Positions 35,012 to 45,293 of a stretch of 64,000 nucleotides of DNA are shown one piece after another. Under the pieces are notes generated by a model. The model made no database searches. It worked only from the letters and a program-made list of their open reading frames with translations, and was not told the DNA's origin. Each line of letters opens with the position of its first letter. Within the stretch, counting starts at the first letter, position 1. The DNA is taken from the NCBI GenBank assembly GCA_036023115.1, contig JAYKKT010000076.1, positions 4,774,001-4,838,000 of the forward strand, read 5' to 3'. The DNA is from Brasenia schreberi. Lineage: Eukaryota > Streptophyta > Magnoliopsida > Nymphaeales > Cabombaceae. The translations under genes were made by a program, and so were the position numbers.

Positions 35012-36147
35012 ATTCTTGATTCGGGTGCTTCATTTCATATGACATGTAATGAACATATCTTAAAATCATGTGTTAAAAACTCTTATCATGTGTTTATACG
35101 GCGGATGGTACACAATTAAATGTTGATAAAGTTGGTGACTTGCAAAACAAGAATTTTGAAGTTTCCAAAATTAGTGTTGTTCCAAAACTAAATTTGAACT
35201 TACTTTCCGTATCCCAAATTTTCGATAAAAATTGTGTTATAACCTTTTCATCCACCAGATGTATTGTACAAGACCGCCTCTCGAAGAAGGTGATTGGGCG
35301 TGGCCATAGAGAGGGCGGACTTTACATTATGGACTATTTGCATAGTATAGGATATGTTAATGTTTTGACAAATGATGCCCTTTTATGCCACAAGAGACTT
35401 GGACATCTTAATGCTCAAAAATTGTATCGATGTCCTCTTGGAATGAAATTTAAGGAATATTTTTCTTGCAAAGATTGTGTTCTTGGTAAAATGCAACATC
35501 TCCCATTTCCAAACAAAACACATGTTACAACAAGACCATTCGAAATAATTCATTCGGATATATGGGGTCCGACACCTGTTTTGTCTAAAGGAGGTATTTC
35601 CTATTATGTTATTTTTGTAGATGACTTTACTAGGTATACATGGGTATATCTTTTAAAAGCAAAATCCGATGTCTTTCAAAATTTTGTTATTTTTTATAAC
35701 CTTGTAAATAATCAATTTGATTCCGAAATCAAAATTTTTAAATCGAATTTAGGAGGAGAGTTTATGTCAAAGGATTTTGAAAACCATCTCAATAAGTTTG
35801 GGATTATACATCAAACTTCTTGTTCTAAGACTCCTCAACAAAATGGTGTTTCCGAACGAAAGCATAGACATATTTTGGAAACCACAAGAACTTTGCTTTT
35901 GTCAAGTGGTGTTCCTAAAATTTTTTGGACAGAACCTATTATGACTGCAGTCTATTTAATTAATCGGATGCCCTCTTCGATTTTACAAAATATGTCTCCT
36001 ATAGAAAAACTTTTTAAAGTTTCTCCTAATTATTCCAGATTGCGTGTTTTCGGATGTAAATGCTTTGTTTATAGTAACAAAGATAAATTATCATCTCGGG
36101 CCATAGAATGTCTTTCTAGGATATGGAATAACCAAAAAGGGATATAG
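35012..36147 (+). pseudogene. Copia protease and integrase
   Basis: Protease ILDSGASFHMT lies near 35010-35045 just after a stop. The long frame 35140-36147 holds LNLNLLSVSQIFDKNCVITF, the GAG-pre-integrase CHKRLGHLNAQKLY and CKDCVLGKMQ. Integrase follows with FEIIHSDIWGPTPV, IFVDDFTRYTWVYLL and CSKTPQQNGVSERKHR. The second catalytic aspartate is replaced: the block reads FKSNLGGEF where (R/K)SDxGGEF is expected. Integrase is therefore probably inactive even though the frame is open. Confidence 0.9.
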
Positions 36148-38110
36148 GTGTTATGATTGTAAAAATGATAAGCTTTATGTGTCTTGAGATGTTAGATTTT
36201 TTGAAAATGAATATGTTTTTAAAAGCATGGATGATGATAGCTCTATTAATGACTCCTACTCATTCTTGAATGATATTTTTGGTGAAGAGGTAATTCATGA
36301 AGAAAATGATCTTAATGAACCTATCATTATCAGACATTCTATTACTCCCTTTTATCAACATTACAATAGGAGATCTATGCTTATTCCTAGAAGGTCAAAT
36401 CATGATTCTAGACCTCCTGAAAGATTTGTTTGATATGATAGTTTTTCACCAAGACATAGAGCTTTAGTAATAAATATTTCAGCTATAAAAGAGCCTAGAA
36501 CCTTTAAAGAAGCTCAATTATCACAAGAATGAACTCATGCAATGAATGAAGAGTTAAATGCTTTATTTAGAGCCCAAACTTGGGATATAGTCTTTAGACC
36601 ATCAAACAAAAAGACTATAGGTTGTAGGTGGGTTTATAAAATCAAGACTAATGATGATGGCTCATTAGATTGTTATAAAGCTAGATTGGTTGCCAAGGGT
36701 TATTCTCAAGAATATGTAATTAATTATGAAGAGACCTTTGCTCCTGTAGCTAGAATGACAACTATTAGAACACTTATAGCTGTATGTGCCATTCATCGTT
36801 GGAATATCTATCAGTTAGATGTTAAAAATGCTTTTTTGAATGGTTGGTTGAAGGAAAAAGTATATATGGAGCCTCCTCCTGGTCTCAATCTTCCTAGAAA
36901 CCAAGTTTTAAAGCTTAAAAGAGCTTTATATGGTCTCAAACAAGCACATAAAACTTGATTTGAGAAGTTTTCTCGATGTAACTATCAATCAGTTGGATTT
37001 TTGCTTCGTATTTGCCCATGATTCTCGCCTTCTCTTACTATTAAGAATGTGATAAGTCTGTGTAGTATCATTCTTTCTTTATATGTTGATGATATGATTA
37101 TTACTGTGATGATATTGGCTGCGGATATTCTTACTTTTAAGCATAGAATTAAGTCGACATTTTGAAGATAGAAGGACCTCTGGATTCCTTACGTTAAGGT
37201 TTGATCTTTCACGAGGCCAGCCACTCACTGATCACAGGTTATCTGCAATCCTCTCAAGCTAAATATGCCTCGGATCTTATCTCTCGAGCGAGCAAGACTC
37301 TCACTCGATGGTAAGACCGTTGAGATACTTCAATTGAACTTAATGAAAAGTACTCTTACTTTTTATGATACTTATGCTTTATCCCGATCCTACTCTTGTG
37401 TCGATATTATTGTTGGTAGCTTGATTTATCTTAACTATGAACTCGTCAGGACATATTGCATGTATGCTGTTCCTTATTTGAGTGAGCTTGTATGCCTCTC
37501 CCACTCATGCGCTTCTTTCATTATGCAGTTATTACAAATTATTGAGGTATATAAAAGGAACTATGCTCTTCATGTAGGTCATCTTATTATTGGCATCCAC
37601 ATTGGTTTCCTTGGAGTTGCGTGCATTATCTTTGATGCCGATCATGGTATAAGAATCCCACCGATCGACATTCTATTACCAGCAGACTCTATGTAACTCT
37701 TGGGTGATGTACTTCCATTTCTTGAAGAAAGCAAGAAATAAACTGCTGTTACTCAATCGGTCCCGATCTTGGAAGTAGAATATCGGTAGCTAAGCGACAC
37801 TGCCTTGAATACTTTGGTTGCGATGGCTTCTTATTTGACTTAAGTATTTCTTGGTCTCCCCACCTCTTTACTACAACTGATAACAAAGTGCTATCCAGAG
37901 TGTTTACAACGATGTTTTCATGGTGCATGACGTATTGAAATGGTACATCTCTTTAGTAATTTAACACGTTAACTTGGTGAAAGATGTTCTTCGTCTGTCT
38001 TTTCATTAGCACTCTTGATCGTTCGACCAATGCAAATTGGCTTCGTCATCTTGGGAGATTTGGCTCGATTCCAAACTCAACTTGGTTTCTTCTACACTGG
38101 CCAGGTTTGA
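36148..38110 (+). pseudogene. Copia reverse transcriptase and heavily decayed RNase H
   Basis: RT is open at 36542-36958, with [47 protein letters not shown] and [11 protein letters not shown]. It continues with RALYGLKQ, stops, and SLYVDDMII near 37080. From 37140 to 38110 only nucleotide-level phrases of the RT C-terminus and RNase H remain, such as tatgcctcggatctta and ggtagcttgatttatctta. They are scrambled by many indels. The 143-residue frame at 37265-37696 is a frame-shifted shadow of this region and not a protein. Confidence 0.82.
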
Positions 38111-38115
38111 GGGGA

Positions 38116-38479
38116 TGTTGGCGTGATTAATTGTGACTTATCACAATTGATTTTAGGAATGATTGTAATTGATGTAATACAAAAATTAGGCTGGCTGCAA
38201 CCAACCCCTCTTCTCTTTTCTCCTCTTACCTCTTCACTCTCTCTCACTCTCTTTCACTCATTTTCTCTATAAATACTCTTGTAAATCATTATAAATTTAA
38301 GCCTTTTGTGGCTAGTGAATAAAGATTATTTAGTCAAGTTTATTTTGTGTTCGTTATCTTGTTCGTATGCACTTGTTGCTCTCGGTTATAGTCTTTTCTA
38401 AGGCTTCGTGATTGTTACATTATAAAGCTATCCGTTCATCAATATTCCGTAATTATATTGAAGCATCGCCTTCATTACA
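38116..38479 (+). repeat. 3' LTR with AT-rich head
   Basis: TGTTGGCGTGATTAATTG start after the polypurine tract. The shared body runs from about 38189 and ends ttcattaca. Confidence 0.85.
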
Positions 38480-38815
38480 ATAACTAGAACATCATTATTA
38501 AGAAATAAATGCATTAAACAAGATTGAGAAAACTTACAAAACCTGACAGATTGGAGGCATTCCTGCAATCTGCCCCAAAATGCAACTTGCGGCTGCCACA
38601 GTGCTGCCATCCAACCCTTCTTTTCATTATGAGACTCAACCCTAATCACTACTACTTATACCCTATCTAACTTGAATTCCTAAACTACCCCTAATTAGTA
38701 CTAATTACTACTAAAGAGGCAACACGTTAAATACACTAAATACACTTACATGACGTGAAATAACAATAAACTAAACTACTTCTACATCTAACATTACATC
38801 CTTTAACACTCCCCC

Positions 38816-41800
38816 TCAAGTTGCGTGAAAGACATTTGTAACACCCAACTTGGATAATGTCTCCTTTAATTGTCTGCTGGTAGTAGCTTTAGTTAGAAAC
38901 TCAGCCCACTGTTTTGAAGATTGAACGTACTCAAGCTTGAATTCATGATTAGATATCTTCTCTCTGATGAAATGACAGTCAATCTCTATATGCTTGGTTC
39001 TTTCATGATATACTGCATTGAAAGCCATCTGAATAGCAGCACTACTGTCACAAATATAGAGGTATAAAATGATTAAAAGGAAATGATCCATTTTCCTTCA
39101 CACATAGCTTGCGCTATAGCTTTGTATTCTGCTTCCACGGTATATCTCGCAACCACTGTATGCTTTTTACTCTTCCAAGATATAATATTACCATCAAGTA
39201 ATGTAACATATTCTTTAGTTGATTTTTTGTCATCACGTGAACCAGCCTAATCTGCATCAGAATAAAGTTCAATATGCAAATTCGATGATCTAGAATAAAG
39301 TAAGCCCATTCCTGCAGTTGATTTGAGATATCTAAGGATTCTATACACAACATCCATATGATTTTTCTTAGGTGAATGCATATATCTGCTCACTACTCCC
39401 ACATCATATGTAATATCTGGATGAGTAATTGTCAAGTAAATAAGCTTCCCCACTAATGTCTAATATTTATGTATGTCTCTAAACTCTTCACTATCCCCAG
39501 CGGATAATCTCTGATTCACTTCCATAGGTATATCACTTGGTTTACAGTCAAGCAAATGTGTGTCCTGAAGAAGATCCATTACATATTTCCTTTGAGTTAA
39601 AAGAATACCATGAGTTGAATACAATACCTCTATTCCCAAAAAATAGTGAAGTCGACCCAAATCTTTCAGATCAAATAGTTTATGGAGATTTTTCTTCAGC
39701 CTTGATATTTCTTCAAAATCATTACCTGTAACAATAATATCATCAACATAGACAAAAAGAATAGATAATTTTGAGCTCTTCTTGAAGAAGATAGTATGAA
39801 CATTGAGACTTCTTTGGTAACCAAGATTGCATACTGTTTTACTGAATTTATCAAACCATGCTCTAGGCGATTGCTTCAGTCCATAAATGGATTTGTTCAG
39901 CTTGCACACTCTATAATCCGTTGTCTTTAAACACATCCCAGGAGATAGTTCCATATACACTTCTTCATTTAATTCTCCCTACAAGAAAGCATTTTTAACA
40001 TCTAACTGCCACAAATCCCAATTCAAGTTAGCTGCCAAGCAGAGGAATACCCGTATAGAAGTAAGTTTAGCCACATGAGCAAATGTTTCAGTATAGTCAA
40101 TACTATATGATTGGCTATATCCTTTTGCAACCAATCTAGCTTTATATCTTTCAATACTTCCATCTGCCTTATACTTGATGGTAAATACCCATTTGCATCC
40201 TACAACATTTTTGTCAGGAGGTAATGTTCGAATTGTCCAGGTTTTATTTCTTTTAAGTGCCTTCAGTTCTTCTTCCATAGCAGTTCTCCATAAAGGACAT
40301 AGATTTGCTTCTAAAATTCTTAGGGATCTTGTGTTTCTAAGCATTCATAACAAAATGTTGGTATTCCTCAGTTGTATTCACATATGAGATACAATTTGAA
40401 ATGGGATACTGTGCACAAGAGCGTTAATCTTTCCTGATGGCAATAGGAATATCTAGATCTTCTCTCTCTTTCTCTTGGGGATCTGAGTCACGGAAAATAT
40501 CTTTGGTACTTGTACTAGGGGCTTATTCCTCTTCAGAGTAAATAATATTTCTTGATCCTCTCTTGTAAGTTAAGATCTCCTCTTGTTGATTGTCCTCATT
40601 TATGATATATCTGTCTCAATTTTGACATCATGAAGAGCTAATGGTAGGACATAGAGAGAATTTTGCTGAGGAGTTTATGTTAACTCCCCCTGAGATGAAT
40701 AATAGGGGGTGGTTTCAATAAAGGTAACATCCATAGAGATATATAGTTTCTTTGCTAAAGGATCATAACATTTATAACCCTTTTGAGAGTTAGAATAACA
40801 AAGAAAGATGCACTTCATAGCTCTAGGATCAAGTTTATCTCGATTGGGTGAATGAACATGTACAAAGCAAATACAACAAAAAATATGGGGAATTATATGA
40901 AAAGGTTTTGATTCTTTATTGAGACACTTCATAGGGCTTTCACCTTCAAGAACAATACTAGGCATTCTACTAATCAGATGAACAACACTAATAACAACTT
41001 CTCCCCAATAGAGTTTAGGAACATTGCTCTGAAGTAAAAGTGTCCTGGCCACTTCTAGAATATGACGATTTTTTCTTTCAGCAATTCCATTTTATTGAGG
41101 GGTATAGGAACATGAAGTTTGATGGACTATACCATGAGTGTGCAAGTATTCAGATAATTGCTTATTAATGTACTCCCCCCATCATCTGAACAAAGAATTT
41201 TCACTGAAGTATTGAATTGGGTATGAGTAAATTTATGTACAATTGAAAAAATGGAAGAGACTTCTGATTTTGATTTCATTAAATATATAATTGAAAGGCG
41301 AGTACAATCATCAATAAATAACACAAAATATCTCTGACCAAATAAAGAGGTAACAGAACTGGGACCCCATACATCTGAATGGAGGAGTTCAAAAGGCTGA
41401 GAACTTCTAGAGTCACTTAAGAGAAAAGTGTCTCTTTAATGTTTCCCAAGCTGACATACTTCACATTCAAACAGAGGTTTATTAACTCTAAGATGAGGGA
41501 AACCATAGTGAAATTTTGAAACAGGAAAGTAACCAAGACGATAATGCCAGAGTTGAATTTCTGAATCTTGAATAGTTGTTGCTGAAGCCTTAAAAGGAGT
41601 TTCTTCCTGAATATTGGTTGCTAGAATATATAAACCCCTCTACAACTTACCATGACCAAAGATTTTCCCCGACTTCAGATCCTGAAATATAAACCAGTAG
41701 GAGAAAATGTTACACTGTAATTCATATTCTGAGTTAAAACAATGACTTAAAAGAGATTTATAGGAAAGCTAGGAACATGGTAAACTGATTTTAAATTTGA

Positions 41801-41947
41801 AAAACAAGTGGGTACACTTTACTGTCCAATCATATAAGAATACGCACCATCTGCCAACTTAATAGGTTCTTGTTTTGAAAGAAGTCTGTATTCTAAAAAA
41901 TAGGATGATTCTCCTACCATATGGTCTGTTGCACCTGAGTCAATAAT
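38816..41947 (-). pseudogene. Copia pol, multiply broken
   Basis: In minus-strand order there is protease near 41940 (DSGATDHMVG) and integrase 41324-41127 (FIDDCTRLSIIYLM, CSDDGG with frameshift). Then comes the integrase C-terminus at 41052-40675 (LLQSNVPKLYWGE, RDKLDPRAMKCIFL). RT spans 40344-39460 ([69 protein letters not shown]). RNase H spans 39453-38816, ending [14 protein letters not shown] and [15 protein letters not shown]. Stops or shifts interrupt nearly every domain border, for example at 39978, 39456, 39245 and 39113. Confidence 0.92.
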
Positions 41948-43024
41948 CTAAACTTTGGAATTAGAATAAGAGGGATTACCCTTCACCAAGTGAGTAGCCT
42001 GAGCTATTGTAGCTTGAGAGGAAGATGGTTGAGCTTTTTCAGATAATCTGGTTTCGAGTCCTTCTATCCTCTTAATGAGTTCTTGCATTCTATCTGTATT
42101 TGAAGGAGAATTCTCAGCAGCATGAGCAGAGAAATTTATGTTCTTATAATAGTCAGGTTTCCCATGTAATTCCCAACAATATTCCTTTGAGTGTATAGAT
42201 TTACCACAATGAGAACAAATGAGTTTTTCTTTTCTATCAGGATTAGATCTGCCATGTCCTCGTCCACTTCCTTGGTATCCTCCTCTTCCTCGAAAATTGA
42301 AGTTTTCTCCTCTTATTTGAAGTGCATGTTGGTCTGTACTAGGAGAGTTGTTCTTTTCAAGATTTCTTCGATCCTCTTCCTTGATTAATAATGAATACAC
42401 TGTTCCCAATGAAGGTAACTCATCTCTTCTTAAGACATTGAGTTTTATAGACTCAAAATCTGAGTTCACCCCCCACAGTAAATCAAATACTTTTTTCTTT
42501 TCAAGTTCTGCATTTCTTTCAATGTAACATGATGAACACTTAATATTGGTGTAATATAGAAGTTCATCCCACAATCCTCGAAGATCTGCATAATATTCAC
42601 TGATGGATCGAGTTCCCTGTTTACAATTTCTGATTCTTTCTAATATTTCATACTCCTTGGCAACATTCTTTTTCGGGGAGTAAGCTTCACATACTGCACT
42701 CCAGATTTCATCAGCAGATTCAAGAAACATAAATATTTTTGCAATCGATGGAACCATAGACTGAAGTAGCCAGGATGAAATTAACGCATCTTCTCTTCTC
42801 CAACTTGGATATTGAGTATCATGTATATCTGATTTCTGTGTGTGTCCCATTAGGTGTGCCCATCTCCCCCTTGCTATAATGGCCAATTCCATTGATCTGG
42901 ACCATTCCAAGAAATTTTTGCCATCCAATTTAGTAGATGTGATTTGAAAATGTTCTAACTTTTTATTGGTACATAATTCAGATATTCCCATCTGGTTGTC
43001 GACTTCTTTTCCTTTACTTCCCAT
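41948..43024 (-). CDS. Copia gag polyprotein, complete open frame
   Basis: 358 residues with no interruption. It opens MGSKGKEVDNQMG and then has KLDGKNFLEWSRSMELAI and RREDALISSWLLQSM. The UBN2-like middle reads EYEILERIRNCKQGTRS, YYADLRGLWDELLYYT and LLWGVNSDFES. An RGRGGYQG basic stretch precedes the zinc knuckle CSHCGKSIHSKEYC (about residues 268-281). A coiled-coil-like stretch (MQELIKRIEGLETRL) follows before the stop at 41948. Gag forms the virus-like particle and packages element RNA. It is the only complete gag in the window and could still be translated if the element is transcribed. Confidence 0.92.
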   Translation of the reverse strand: MGSKGKEVDNQMGISELCTNKKLEHFQITSTKLDGKNFLEWSRSMELAIIARGRWAHLMGHTQKSDIHDTQYPSWRREDALISSWLLQSMVPSIAKIFMFLESADEIWSAVCEAYSPKKNVAKEYEILERIRNCKQGTRSISEYYADLRGLWDELLYYTNIKCSSCYIERNAELEKKKVFDLLWGVNSDFESIKLNVLRRDELPSLGTVYSLLIKEEDRRNLEKNNSPSTDQHALQIRGENFNFRGRGGYQGSGRGHGRSNPDRKEKLICSHCGKSIHSKEYCWELHGKPDYYKNINFSAHAAENSPSNTDRMQELIKRIEGLETRLSEKAQPSSSQATIAQATHLVKGNPSYSNSKV

Positions 43025-43793
43025 CTAAGCAAGTTTGAATAACAAGTCTCAACAAAAAAACTGTATGTCGCTGCCACTATAGTCTATCTCTGCCGTTAAC
43101 CAATGCTAGTTGATGAATATAGCCAACCAACAAATACTTGTTGAGATTTAATATGCATAAAACCAAAAACCGATTACTGTAAATCGATTTGAACAACCAT
43201 AACAAACTGATCTATAGGCAATATGATGAGGTCGATATTACAAAAGAAATGCCAACTGAGTTTGGCTATGATATTCACGTCCCCAAATCGGAAATATGAT
43301 GAAGTCGATATCACAAGATTCAAACTGATCTTGATGATGGAATTCACGTGCCCAAACAAACTTATTCAACCATAAACAAGAAGCCAATATCTGAATGTTT
43401 TCTTCCAAATGTCTTTGGATCAATGATTCAATAAAATCTTCTTACTTTCAACAAAGAAAATATGGATTTCCTCGCTTAATAGGCTTTGATACCATATTAA
43501 GAAATAAATGCATTAAACAAAATTGAGAAAACTTACAAAACCTGTCAGATTGCCTCAAAATGCAACTTGCGGCTGCCACAGTGCTGCCGTCCAGCCCTTC
43601 TTTTCATTATGAGACTCAAGCCTAATCACTACTACTTATACCCTATCTAACTTGAATTCCTAAACTACCCCTAATTAATACTAATTACTACTAAAGAGAC
43701 AATACTTTAAATACACTAAATACACTTACATGACGTGAAATAACAATAAACTAAACTACTTCTACATCTAACATTACATCCTTTAACAATCAT

Positions 43794-44795
43794 CACCCGC
43801 AAATCCTGCCAAGCCACCATCATTGCCTTCACCGTCACCACCACACCCATCGTCACATGGGCTCTTATATGGGTAAAGACACAAGTAAGTTCGTGAATCT
43901 CCTTAATTGAATATCAAATCTAAACACAAAGCAACCACAAAGGGCTTGATGTTATTAAATACGTGAGAAGTATTTATAGAGGAGAAGAGTGAAAGCCAAC
44001 AACTGTATTGCTGGTTGCAGAAGGCCCAACAACTATTTTACTAGCCGTTGGCCCATGGTGGCCCAAGTGGGCCAGGTGGCCTTCGTGCCAAGTGACCCTG
44101 GCTCAAGTGACCTGGGTCCATTGGGACCTGATTTCAAACACAGACTTATGGGCCCTGTTAGCCCAACCCTATTACATTTTAACATCTTCTTCACTGGCAC
44201 TGAGCTTCTTGAGATTTCTTTTCTAAGAACTTCTCTACATTTGACAAGGCACAATATAAATAAATCATCGCAGTGCAACAGTGGTAAAGAAAAAGGAAAC
44301 CTCAGCACGATCAAACATAACATATATAACCCAACAACAACACCATTTATATGTGCATTATAGTTATTTTCAACTGATAATCCAGATTGCAGAAATTGTC
44401 AACCAATCTCGTAAAAAAAGTAACTTGGCCAAGGCTTGCAGTTTTCAGATGAAAAAAGTCAACAAGCTTTCACTTCTGTAACTGGTATTCCATCAAAGGA
44501 ATATTTTCTTTTTGTCACAATTTTAATAATCATAACCTGCAGTAGTTTTGTAGGAGTTCAGCATTCTGCAAGGTATAAAATTACCACCCTGAAGGTGAGA
44601 CTGCAACATGATTGACATTCACCAATGAATACAGTTTCTTTGATTGACATTCACCAATGAAAAAAGTTTCTTCTTGTAAAGATTCACACTGTAAAGAACT
44701 AGAATGACATAAGTTTGACAAAAGCAAAATAGAAGTGGTTCAAATATACGCCATCATTCAATAAAAAAAGTCATATGGCATGTAATGTCACTTAC
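43794..44795. other. Intronic stretch with a probable solo LTR
   Basis: 43860-44185 read on the minus strand looks like an LTR. It starts TGTTAAAATGTAATAGG, with a GC-rich head, a CTATAAATACT box and a polyadenylation-like tail. Its start resembles the LTR at 57909 (TGTTAATATAATAGG). No TSD could be confirmed. The rest is AT-rich intron sequence with a small duplication of gattgacattcaccaatga at about 44609-44660. Confidence 0.5.
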
Positions 44796-44918
44796 ACTTC
44801 TTTTATCATAGAGGTAAATGAAAAATTGGGATGGTGATGAATATTCATCAGAGTCTGGACTATGTGCCATTGCAACTGCTCCGTATACTGACAGTGGCAA
44901 AACTGGTAACTCTCCATC
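44796..44918 (-). CDS. CYP37: CYP37-type cyclophilin, internal exon
   Basis: This 123-bp (41-codon) exon is phase 0 at both ends. The acceptor is gatgatag|GATGG and the donor is a consensus AGAAGT|gtaagt. It encodes DGELPVLPLSVYGAVAMAHS, then a short acidic stretch, and SPSQFFIYLYDKRS. The AVAMAHS...SQFFIYL stretch is the diverged cyclophilin core (compare GxLAMAN...SQFFI in canonical cyclophilins). A 79-bp intron (44919-44997) separates it from the upstream exon. The next exon in reading order lies 28.5 kb away at 16276, past a block of nested transposons. The strong donor at 44795 is what supports reading that block as an intron. Confidence 0.9.
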
Positions 44919-44997
44919 CTATCATCAAAATGTAATTAGACACTGAAAAGAGAACAAAATATAACTCACAAACTGGCACAAGCATAATAGAACAGAC

Positions 44998-45153
44998 CTG
45001 TACAGCCAGTGTAGTCCTGTAAAGCGGTTCAAACTGACCAGATGGCATTATTTCCAAAGGTACACTGTATCCGGAAGTCCCGAGCTCATTGTCAGATATG
45101 ACAGCTTGGTTGATAGATTTCAACTTTATCCCATCATATGCACCATCTGATAC
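44998..45153 (-). CDS. CYP37: CYP37-type chloroplast cyclophilin, internal exon
   Basis: This 156-bp exon is phase 0 at both ends. It is bounded by an acceptor (ccctttag|GTATC) at 45154 and a donor (GTACAG|gtctg) at 44997. It encodes 52 residues, including GAYDG, NQAVISDNE, VPLEIMPSGQFEPLYRTT and LAVQ. These match, from my knowledge of the family, the segment of plant CYP37 just before the C-terminal cyclophilin half. CYP37 is a thylakoid-associated member of the peptidyl-prolyl isomerase family, related to CYP38. This is the most 5' exon I could find. The preceding one, expected to end near a GNFAKL-like motif, is not visible up to the right edge. No stop or frameshift interrupts the exon, so the gene looks functional. 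Confidence 0.9.
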
Positions 45154-45293
45154 CTAAAGGGCACCAAAGAAATTTGTTATTGAAAGATAACTTAAAAGTT
45201 TCAAGTTTTGGGAGTGAACACAGAATCTTCATCTTGTTCCCTAGGGGTTGATCTTGACAAAGTTACTTTGAAGACTCCTGGAAGTTTCTTTGT

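Larger units (their letters stand above)
33615..38484 (+). mobile_element. Copia element with ATAAC duplication and mismatched LTR heads
   Basis: The element is 33620-38479, with TSD ATAAC at 33615-33619 and 38480-38484. The 5' LTR is 33620-33969, followed directly by PBS tggtatcagag. The 3' LTR is 38116-38479, preceded by tttgagggga. From ggctggctgca onward the LTRs are nearly identical, but the first 55-75 bp are unrelated: GC-rich gggcccctctgg in one, AT-rich gattaattgtgac in the other. Gag and pol are present but broken. Confidence 0.88.
38491..43793 (-). mobile_element. Copia element with ATCAT duplication, minus strand
   Basis: The element is 38496-43788, with TSD ATCAT at 38491-38495 and 43789-43793. 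In plus coordinates the LTRs are 38496-38808 (313 bp) and 43495-43788 (294 bp). They differ by a 19-bp indel and roughly ten substitutions by eye. The primer site lies at 43482-43494 (complement of ggctttgatacca) and the polypurine tract at 38809-38821 (ctccccctcaag). It sits only 11 bp from the duplication of the neighbouring plus-strand copia. Gag is intact and pol is broken. Confidence 0.95.
16277..44795 (-). other. Giant CYP37 intron (about 28.5 kb) filled with nested transposable elements
   Basis: The intron is bounded by the consensus donor gtaagt at 44795 and the acceptor ctacag at 16277, with the reading phase (0) preserved. Inside are, from left to right, a copia scrap, a plus-strand RTE LINE, a hAT transposon split by a minus-strand RTE LINE split by a copia, two truncated minus-strand copia elements, and two copia elements with terminal repeats and TSDs. 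Apart from these I see only short non-coding stretches, such as 16277-17204 and 43794-44795. That this is one transcribed intron is an inference from exon order, orientation, phase and splice sites; a genomic break with the gene dead is the alternative. Confidence 0.75.

Noticed and set aside
37265..37696. 143-residue open frame that looks like a possible membrane protein
   Set aside because: Its DNA aligns by phrase to a decayed copia RT/RNase H region (tatgcctcggatcttatctc, ggtagcttgatttatctta) in a shifted frame. The hydrophobic character is an artefact.
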